A stretch of DNA of 64,000 nt. Source: Rotaria macrura (taxonomy: Eukaryota; Rotifera; Eurotatoria; Philodinida; Philodinidae). Positions 54,601 to 64,000 of the stretch are shown here, in pieces. The DNA lies in NCBI GenBank assembly GCA_900239685.1, contig OENT01000077.1, positions 124,001 through 188,000 on the forward strand, written 5' to 3'. The translations under genes and the position numbers were made by a program. Within the stretch, counting starts at the first letter, position 1. Every line of letters starts with the position of its first letter. The notes beneath the pieces are model-generated. The model was not told the origin of the DNA. It was given only the letters and a program-made list of their open reading frames with translations, and ran no database searches.

Positions 54601-57600
54601 TATGAAACGTTTTTTTACTTGACTTTAAAATCGAACGTTCTATTTAGCACGAGCATCTCGTTTGGTTCAACATTTTCATGGACAACTATCTGGTCTCATC
54701 ATTGAACAGAAAGAAGAATTACAAAGATCATCAGCCTGTATTCGAGAATGTCACCAATACCTTGATGTTCCTGATATTCATTCGGAAACAGATCTTGTAC
54801 GATTAAAGCTTAGATATTGACAGAAGAAAAATAAAACACAAGAAAATTTTTCACACTATTTACTCTAGGAATTTGTTAGTAATTCCAATCGATCAATGTG
54901 GATACTACGCACAGATTCAACTGGTTCATATGAAAAATTATTGAAACATCTTGTTTACCGTAATACATTCGAACCTGTTGGTCCATATGGTGAGCGAAAA
55001 ATAAATATTCGTACAAGAGTTAAATGTATAGGTGAAACAAGTGCACATGAATTACCAACATTTACACGATATGTATCAATTAACGCTCCAAAAGTTCCGA
55101 CTAAGATTGAAATGAAAGGTGATACAAGTTATGTAGTACCAGAAGTTGTTATGAATCGAGGTATTTATCTATTTCGAACTTTATCAATTTATACAAATGC
55201 GATGGAAAAAAATCAAGGTAGAAAATGATGACAATACATTTGCATTTGAAAATATATAAAAATGTTATATTTATTTTCATTGAAGGTGACATTAGTGATT
55301 GTAGTTTAACAGCTATACCATCTTTATCCACTACTGAACAACTCATAATACCACGAGCTTCGAACTTAAACGTACGAATTACAAAAGAAGGTGCCACAAT
55401 TTCAGGTATATTGAATGAAACATTTCTTTTCATCAATAGAGAACGACATATTATTTTATTCCAGGTATGGATTCAATTGATGCGTATCAATATCTATTTC
55501 GACAAATTGCATATATATCACAAACCCCGGTAACATATGCCGATCGAGCATTTACGCTTTCATGTATTGGTGCACATGAGCAAGTTATAACAAATGAAAT
55601 CCGTGTTCGAGTAAGATTCATTATTTTTTACTCTATTTGTCATTCATACGATTTATTTTCTGTTCTTTTTGTCTTAGGTTCGTACTGAAAAACAGATGGC
55701 ACCATCAGCTCCAGTTGCTGCTGCCCTATCGAATAAATTACTTGTTGATAATGATCAAATTAGAGATAATATATTTGATGTTCCTCAAGAAAAGTCTCGA
55801 ACTAATAGAAATATGTCAGGTAATAATACATGACTAGGTATTATATTTTTATTAATATGTTAAAATAACAAGATAGATCCTATTGATTGGTAATCTTTAA
55901 TAGAGAAATAGATTTATCTATAGCATATGCGTAGTTAGAAATAAACGACCTAAATAAGGGAAAAAAATCGACGGATAGCAAAGCTTTTGCAGCAGAAGAT
56001 ATCTGTCTATGTGTTTGCTTGATGTTGATGATGTTGTTATTATCTAGAAACTGTAAGGCGAATAAAGTAGTGGGATAAGGTGATGATTTTATCGTCCGAT
56101 GCGTAGCTAGTGCTCCATCACATCAACTTATAGTTCTGAGAGGCTACTATTTGACGCCTACTATGTTTATATTTATGTTTCTATGATTGACGTCGAAGGG
56201 CGCATAAGTTCTACTCAAACAGATAAATTCAGAGACATTGATGAATACCGAAGCAAAAAAAGAAGAGAAACAAAAAGTGGCGAAAAGTAGTTTCTTTTAG
56301 GATACTACTGCAATCAAAATTCGTATTTATTCGTCGTCGTACAAATCATAGTGTTGAGTCTCATTTTTTGTACTTAGTCAAAAAAAGAGAAAGAGGAGGA
56401 AAGGATTGATTCAATGCAAACAGATGTGACTACTCACATACATTGCTATTAAACGAAACAAACAAAATGCAGGCTAGACATTAAATCAAGAACGATGCTA
56501 TTAGATGAATCATTTAGGTTGTTCTTCATGTATTCTTGCCATCGTACAAGAAAAAAAAAGAAGAAGAAAAAAGAAGAGTTTTTCCCTGCTGCATTTTTTT
56601 TCCTATTCGTTCCTGCTTATAATAATCTCTTTGCTTCATGCTGAGACGAAGAAGAAGGGAAAAAGAAGAAAAATGCGTGTAACTCTATTGTAAAATTATC
56701 TTCTGTCTGACTTGGCGTATATACATGTTCTCGCTCTCGCACATCTCAACGTTGGTCGGCATTTTTTTTTCTTTTTCCTATTCTTCGTTGTCGTCAAGAC
56801 TCTTCTCTGTCTCTGTCTCTGTCTCTGTCTCTCTCTCCCTGTCCCTTTCTCTGTACTACAACGACAAGCAGACTTTCAACCGCTGTCATTATCATTATCG
56901 ACGACAACGATTCGTAGAGTTATAGCTAGGACAACAATTTTTTTTGTGTCAACGATTTTATTCTATCTGACCTTATTTACAACGAAATCTTTCTGAAATG
57001 TTTCTATTATCAACTTTAGGTGAGTGTAAATTAATTCTTTTGTCACTTTCGAACAAATTAATCGGTCAATAGAAACTGTTGACCTTGACGTCAAACATGA
57101 GTAAAGCGATAGATGTCTCACACATTATCATGTACTCTCCTTGATGGTCAATTTGTTTTATGTATATTGCTATAACTGTTGTTGATCTATGTACGCATAA
57201 AGGATTATAGAGGACCATTTTCCAGCTGTACATACAGAAGCAATTAGCATTCTTGTCTTAATTGTCATCATACAGCGCAAAGAGCAGCGCCAGGTGATGA
57301 ACTTTTGCTTCATACTGAGTATAAAAGTTCTCACTTCTTGCTTGTCTCTTTGTTTGCTATTGGATTGCTCAATTTTCCTTACGTAGATAATAAACACAGG
57401 CGTTAGTTATGTTAGTGCGTACTAACAACAAGTGATAAGGAGAGAAATGAACGTTAACATATAATATAAACAATCAACCTGCGGTATGTGGTGTGCTAAG
57501 ACGTATGAACAGAAGTTAATATAAAAACATTCAAGATTAGATAAATAGTAAGATTCTGCTGTATGGTAAATTTTCTTTCCTTTTAGACTGGCCGATTGCT

Positions 57601-58081
57601 GTAGTGATCTGTGTTTCCATTGGTCTTGCTGGTGTTCTGGTACTTTATCTTCTTGTACGTATCCGTTCAAGTAATCGACAAAGTAATCCAAGTACGAATA
57701 CTGGCGATGATATACATTCACAAATGGAATGGGAAGATGATATTGGACTAAACATCACTGTTAATCCATTAGACGAAACAAAAGTTAGTTGATTGTATTG
57801 TCTTTTTTTCTTCTCATTAGATTTCTTTTGTGTTCATCAAACAATAGAAGCCTGTTCAATCCGTAAATATCCATACCATTGAACAAACCAACGATGACTA
57901 TCGAGTTTCAAGTTCCGATGACGAAGGTGAAGAATATGAAAATGAAAATCATAATAATAATCATGAATATTCATCTGAAGATGATATTAATGATGAAAAT
58001 AAAAAAGTACATCCCAAAAAACGTCATCATCAATTGGAATGGGACGACGCTGCTATTGAATATGGACCAAAAAAAGTTTAA
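51699..58081 (+). CDS. CLSTN: Calsyntenin (16 coding exons)
   Basis: Calsyntenins are type-I membrane proteins with cadherin repeats that link vesicle cargo to kinesin-1 and act at synapses. Exons are 51699-51732, 51806-51985, 52047-52266, 52417-52531, 52808-53060, 53121-53282, 53343-53573, 53644-53825, 53887-54016, 54648-54796, 54869-55160, 55286-55405, 55465-55610, 55678-55819, 57587-57783 and 57848-58081, giving 928 aa (human CLSTN1 about 980). The signal peptide (MMQSIFFLVIIALTNAQ) is split by intron 1. Two cadherin repeats (YASDADPSN, VDDVNEYAPIF, VEATDDDC) are followed by a laminin-G-like domain (FTIRMWMKH, NRHHAALFIQ, DQWHSYKF). A transmembrane helix spans about 788-809. The acidic tail ends in kinesin-light-chain-type W motifs at W834 (MEWEDDIGLNITVNPLD) and W916 (LEWDDAAIEYG). 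Intron 14 is 1767 bp; intron 9 is 631 bp. Confidence 0.95.
56803..56840. repeat. (GTCTCT)n pyrimidine-rich microsatellite in calsyntenin intron 14
   Basis: Repeats of TCTCTG then TCTC lie inside the 55820-57586 intron. The overlapping ORFs are translations of this tract. Confidence 0.8.
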
Positions 58082-61000
58082 ATAAAACGCGAATACTTAT
58101 AACCAAACGTTAAATTTTAATAATGAAAACAATTTTAAAAAAAGATTAATGTTGTGTGTATGTATCGTCTTGCTTTTTTCTTTCTTTCTTTCTTTCTTTT
58201 TTATTTATTACTATTGTATGCTTCGTATATGCTATTGTTCTATACAGAATTGGTATCAGGAAGAAGAAGAAAAAAGCAAACGAATGTAATTCGCAAAAGA
58301 AACTAAAATACGAGAGATTGTATGTCATTGTACTGCTGACTACCGGTTTTATTTTTTTTGACATTTGTGTTTGTTTTTTGTCCTTGTTTGTTTTCTTATT
58401 TCATTGAGCAGTATTATTTTTGTTCTCAAATGTACAGCGTTTATATTGGGTGTTGTTTTTCATTTTCTGTCTTCATTTTCGACAATTATTTTTTTTTCTC
58501 GTCTTTGATTTCTATCTGTTTATTTGTTCCACGTATTCATGGCATTGGATTTGGGCTCCATAGTTAGAATCGATTAAGTAATAAACTAACATATTGCCGA
58601 AGCTTGTAATCTTATTCGGCGATTGAATATTGTTCTAATAATGCAGGATCTTAGAAAAAGAAAACTACAGCAAAAGAGAAAGAAATCTGCTAATATTGAT
58701 GAGCATACGTGTTATTTGTTTAACGATTGCTTAGATCAAGAGAGGAATGATTCGCTGACATTGTCTTTGAGTAGTATATGACCGTTTCATTCGACCTCGA
58801 AAAAAAATACATATAGATTTGTGTCTGATCGGCTTAAGATACAATATCTGATTTCAGACAACTATGTTGCCTTCTCTTTCCTTTGCTTATAATCGTTATT
58901 CGAGGATTAGATATTGATCGATAAAAGTAACCACGTAGTTATAGTAATACAAGTTGTATCGCAAATGTTTGTCTATCGTTTCGCCTGAAGATGAGATTCG
59001 TTCTTCGACGAATATAATATTTAATATTGAAAGCCGATCAAAAAAAAGCTAATGATATGTCTTGATTAGGGCAATAGTCGTAGCATATAAATGAGAATTT
59101 TCATTCTACTTCTTTTGTCATTTCATCGATCATCATCAAAATGACAACAAAAATATGATCTTTCATTCCGGAGAACAAAACTAATCCTTGTAGTTTATGT
59201 ATTCATGTGTCTATCAAGTGAATTTTAATTTTCTATTGTTTCATGATGTTTCATGACTGTTCGAAATTTCTTGTCAAGCATGATTAAAATAAAGAAAAAT
59301 CTCAAGACTAAAAACTTGATTGAGAATCTCCAAGTGTGTCTGTGATTTTTCTGAACAACAATTAACATACATGGATTCTCAGAGCATGTCCACACTTCAA
59401 TATAGATAATTTTTAGTTTTAATTGTATTTTCGACATGATTAACATTATTTTATTGAAATTCTGAAGAAAAAAAGACATTGCATCATGACGATTACTTGC
59501 AGTATCACAATGAATTTTAGTGGCTTTGCTTTCTGTTTGAGCATTTACTCATGACCATAAGCAGATCATATATATTGACAGTTTATGTCATACAGTGAAT
59601 AGTTCAATCTAGCGTTTAAATTTCTCTAAACGGATCACGTTCCTATCTTTCTTCATCTGGAATATATCATAAAATGGAGCTTTACAGACTTGTTTTCTTC
59701 TGATCATACGCTTGTATTCATTCATTTATTCAAAGAAATTCTAAGTATTTAGTTGCATCGACTTAACTACGACAGATACACCGTGCACTCTTCATCGATC
59801 TGGAAATTACTCAATTAAGCTTGTATTTTTTAAACTAATCACCATAAATTGTAAGATTAATAATAATAATGCACTTCCATTATCTATACTACATACAGTT
59901 GAATGATCACACAAAGAACGAGAACTATTTGCAAAACAGCATGTATTTTCATTAATTTATTAATCGACCCAACACTTAATGCGCTGAAGTTGGGCAGAAC
60001 ATTTCTTTCTCCAATTGGCACGTCCTTGTATGGTAGACAATTGATTGAATGCTATCGATTGATATGTGAAACGATGGAAAATAGTAACTAGCAGAATTAC
60101 ATAAATGAGAAAAAAGAATGTTCAGTGTTATATCAGCAAAAGCATATAGAACGAAGATGAAATAGCTATCAGTATCATGCAAATAATTATGATGATATTG
60201 CTAGTTTCTGGTGAAGGTCGTTGAGATCGATCAAATGAATATTTAGAAATATTGCTATGCGAATCTTTAACTCGATTCAATTCTTCGTTATTATAGAAAA
60301 TAGTTTTCTTTCCCATGTGATCTGAAATTTTATTGGTCATGTTCAGTGTCTATCTTATAAGTGAAAATCTGTATTTCAAAATAATACGTCTATATTTATT
60401 CCTGATTGCAAATCATCATTTTAAAATTGAATAGTAAAGTGGTAAACTACTCATCAGTTATACATATATATTTATATATCAATCTGAGCAATATCGTCAT
60501 GCATCACATCGTTTTCATGTGTACCGAATTTAAGACAGCATACAAAAACATAATAATAAATCGTTGTTTTGCGATTTACTTCCTTTTATTTGCAATTAAA
60601 ACGATGAGACACATTTTAAAAATAAAAATCATGAGAAATTTTACAGTGATGACAATGAATGTTGAAAGGATTCATATTGCCTTTATGTACATGACTCGTC
60701 TATTCATTAATGTTACGAACGATAGAAATCGTTGAAGAGTCATAACTGGTCATCTATTATTGATATTTGCAATGATAGGAGCTCCCTAGCAAGATAATAT
60801 CGATGAAACATAATAGATTCTATACACAAATAAGATAAAACACGCTTTGTCTTTTTTAAATATTTTTCGTTTCTTTTTGAATAAATTTTTCCTTGTGATG
60901 TGATTGATAAATACTGGTTTTCACATAGAAGTGATTATCAACTATTATGACACTTGACAAGCCAGAGAAAGAATATTTCAATGTAACATACATGTTAGGC

Positions 61001-64000
61001 AGCCACTTTTCAAATTATTTATTACTTCTACGTTAGCAGATGATTTACAATCGCAAAGTTTCAAACGTTGTCATGTATAAAGTACAAAAATATTTGATTA
61101 CACTTATCTATTCTCATGAATTCTTGATCAAGATCAGATCTATAGTTACAGTTGTTAATCGTAGTGCAATAGTCTTGACCCGTATGCTATTTTACTTACC
61201 ATGTTCTAAAGTACTTAGGATGTATTTTTATTCTTACATTGCTTGATCAAAAAGATAATATGTTTCTTTTTTGATATAAACAACATCTATCTATCATAAT
61301 TTATTTACTTACGCCTATCAGAACTCTCTCTCCCTCACTTCTACACAGTTAATTTTCGCTTGATTACATTGATAAATTCTATTCATTAGATTCAAAAAGA
61401 ATATAGATGTTACGTGTTCCTAGAAAAAAAAATATATACATGCATGCAAGCAACTTTTTATATGTATATATTACATAAACACTAGCTATGCTGTGTTCCG
61501 ATTTATCATTTCCATCATTTCCCTGTGTGTACATTACTAGTTATGTCAGGATGTTTGTCAAGTACTGCGCTTAGTTCAACATGTGCAACTCATCGATATT
61601 TATAAAAAAATTTTTCATTTATGGAAAAGTACTTCATGAAAAAAATGAATATTCAACATGTACATGAAGCGAGCAAACAAAGAAATCAAATAGCATTTTT
61701 AGAAATGAACAGACATCAATCGAGGATTATGCTTGTTTTAACAGTTGGGTCGAAGCTCTATTCATCACGATTGTCTATTAACACAACGTTGTGTCATTGT
61801 GGCCGATGATACTTATTTTGAATGGCGTTCTCGTTATCGATGAATACAATCGTAGGATGAAAGCAAATACATAATCTTTCGACAAATATTACATCTGTTC
61901 TTTACTATCAAATGAAATAGTTTCTTTTTTTTTCTGCCTACGTTTCTCCATACAAAACTTCGATTTTTAGTAATCATTGTTGCCATTGACCATAGATCTA
62001 ATTTTTATGAGATAATAATTCGTTGAATACACATATAGATTTTAGGTTTGCAAAAGACTACGTGACATAATTAAAGATTGGCTAAACCGTTAGAAATGAA
62101 AAGGGATTGCTTAAATTAATAAACTAAAGTGTAAACAGATACTTGCAAAGAAAAATGAACGAGAAACTCGAGTATAGATATTCACATGTATAGTATTTTT
62201 GAAAGGAAAGACAACAAACTTAATTCAACGTACGTTTCTAGTGTAAGACTCTTATAATTTCTTCATTTGACAAGTGTTAAAAATGGTTTAACACATTTTG
62301 AATGACTGAATTTTTGATCGATCAAGACAATTAATGAATAAATCTTCAATCGAACACAATTAGTAACGATTGCAGTTGAGATTCGAATGTAAAACCTAAT
62401 TATTTATTTCTTTTTTGTATTTATAAGAAAAGAAATAAGAAATTACGTTCATTCAAATGGAATGAATGCATTCAGTTACAATCAATGTCGTATAGTGACA
62501 TGTATCTTTCACATAATTAATGTTCTTATTGACCTTTAACGAATAGTTTATAATAGAAATATATTTTTTTTTAATCTTATGAGTCTATCAACACATGTAT
62601 GTGATTACCTTAAAATAGATGTAATGTTCAACAACATGTATCATATCGGTGTTAATCACATGAACAACTATTAACGTCTACGATGATGATTTTATCGAAA
62701 TAGCTATTTTTAATTAAAATTTAAATAACATGTTCTGTCGAGCGTGTACAAAGAAGAAACGATACTTATTTCTTTTCATCTATTTTTAATTTCGATAAGA
62801 AACAAGCCAACTAATGTTTTCAATGAGAAGACAAACTATAAATAACCCAAATAGTTCGTATGAAACTCACTTAGACAATTTTCCTCTCAATTGAAAGGCA
62901 TACGTTATGATTCATCGAAAAACTCGATGATTTGCTTCTTGTCTGATATTAAGCTACTCATCATTTTGCAATTTGTATCCTGTTTGCTTTCATACCAAAA
63001 GCATCCTCGATATTATATATATATATATATATATGTTGTTAGTGCGTATTCGACATCGATGCTAACAGATGTTCCATTAATATATACGACATTAAGCTAC
63101 GGCATTAATATCTTTATGTAAATTTAGAGGCTTAAAATTCCACGATTGATTCAAAATCTATGGACTAGTGCTAGAAAGAAGGCAACACTCTTGTCTTAGA
63201 TATCTCTGATTCTTATAAACGATGTATATCAGATTTATATGAGAATATCTTAACCTTTAGACAGCATGGGCCAGATGACTTTAAAGAGAATAGTTATTGT
63301 ATTTTACATTATAAAAACTAATTCAAGAACATTTATACAAGTTACTAGAAATATACTCATGAAGATTAAATACATCTTATTTCTATTCTTCATTATAAAT
63401 TTCATTTCAGAAAACTATAATAAACTCAATAAATAATCTGATATTGATGTTTGTTATTCAATGAAGTATTAGCCTATAATGAACAAATTACTGAATGTGT
63501 AGACGATAACTATCAATATTAATATTAAATAACAACATAAATAACAAATAGTTGAATAGTAGAAACAATCCATCGGCAGAATCTTTTAATGTACAAGAGA
63601 ATTTTTCAACTTTTGAAAACTAATCCCGGTTCACCATTCATTTAATTGTTTAAAAATGAAATCTCATTGAATGATATTTTGATATGTTGCTTTGTATTTG
63701 CTAGAATGCATAGACCTGTTTGTTCTGGAACTCATTCCAATATGGCTGTCCTTAAAATAAGTAATTTATATTTATCGTAAAATAACTCGTTAGAGTCATC
63801 CAGATATTTTCTTTATCCTTCATAAAACCCTAATGAAGCTGTTTGAGAAAAAACAAACCTTCGCGTATGATAATTATAACATCACGTATTGAAGGATATA
63901 TAGCTGATCTAATGCTTACTATGATATTCTCTGTAGATATTCAAAGCATGAATAAATACTTAATGGAAGGATTACGTGATAAAATGTAGCTAATTTCGAT
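58082..64000. other. Terminal 5.9 kb without a recognisable gene
   Basis: It begins with the calsyntenin 3' region (AATAAA directly after the stop, a (TTTC)n run at about 58173-58200). The rest is AT-rich with an (AT)n run at 63012-63034. ORFs of 60-110 aa at 59903, 60406, 61040 and 61621 show no known domain. Short-exon genes could still be missed, as DNAL4 nearly was. Confidence 0.45.

Noticed and set aside
56505..56996. ORFs with long Phe/Leu/Ser runs that look like membrane proteins.
   Set aside because: They translate a pyrimidine-rich microsatellite inside calsyntenin intron 14.
59903..61809. Several 60-110 aa ORFs in the last 6 kb.
   Set aside because: No domain, no conserved motif, and length expected by chance in AT-rich DNA with alternative starts.

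Overview
The window is metazoan nuclear DNA: strongly AT-rich, with intron-containing genes using canonical GT-AG introns, many of them only 50-80 bp long. Animal-specific genes (retinoid X receptor, calsyntenin, JADE, BAF) rule out bacteria, fungi and plants. AT richness, tiny introns, splice-acceptor-like AG sites directly in front of several start codons, an intronless bacterial-type deoxyribose-phosphate aldolase and clusters of small palindromic transposon relatives together suggest a rotifer, most likely a bdelloid. That assignment is an inference. Exon models below were assembled by eye. Each complete model gives a total length divisible by three and a protein close to the family's usual length.

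Layout. 102-4195 (-): molybdenum cofactor sulfurase, 4 exons. 4196-16451: about 12 kb with no recognisable gene, some repeat fragments and a GC-richer promoter-like patch near 16 kb. 16452-17117 (+): single-exon short-type DERA. 17366-19249 (+): RXR-type nuclear receptor, 6 coding exons, starting about 220 bp after DERA. 22.7-26.0 kb: an island of GC-rich palindromic mobile-element relatives in AT-rich DNA. 27296-27625 (-): BAF-like DNA-bridging protein. 28722-29151: intact 430-bp foldback element with hAT hallmarks. 29411-29968 (-): complete axonemal dynein light chain 4 split into five tiny exons. 30283-38060 (+): a roughly 1000-aa protein that looks like two degenerate pogo-type transposases in tandem. 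38320-41688 (+): glucose-6-phosphate isomerase. 43618-45000 (+): translation factor eIF3i, with an exon 1 whose coding part is only ATG. 46769-50988 (+): JADE-type PHD protein of the HBO1 acetyltransferase complex. 51699-58081 (+): calsyntenin, 16 coding exons. 58082-64000: no gene seen.

The genes are a mix of housekeeping functions (Mo cofactor, glycolysis, deoxyribose catabolism, translation initiation), chromatin and DNA-binding functions (RXR, BAF, JADE, the transposase-derived protein), the axoneme (DNAL4) and neuronal membrane traffic (calsyntenin). They do not form one pathway or operon. The most unusual items are the double transposase-derived gene, the probable horizontally acquired DERA next to RXR, an RXR whose C-terminus does not look like a normal AF-2 helix, and the repeat island.
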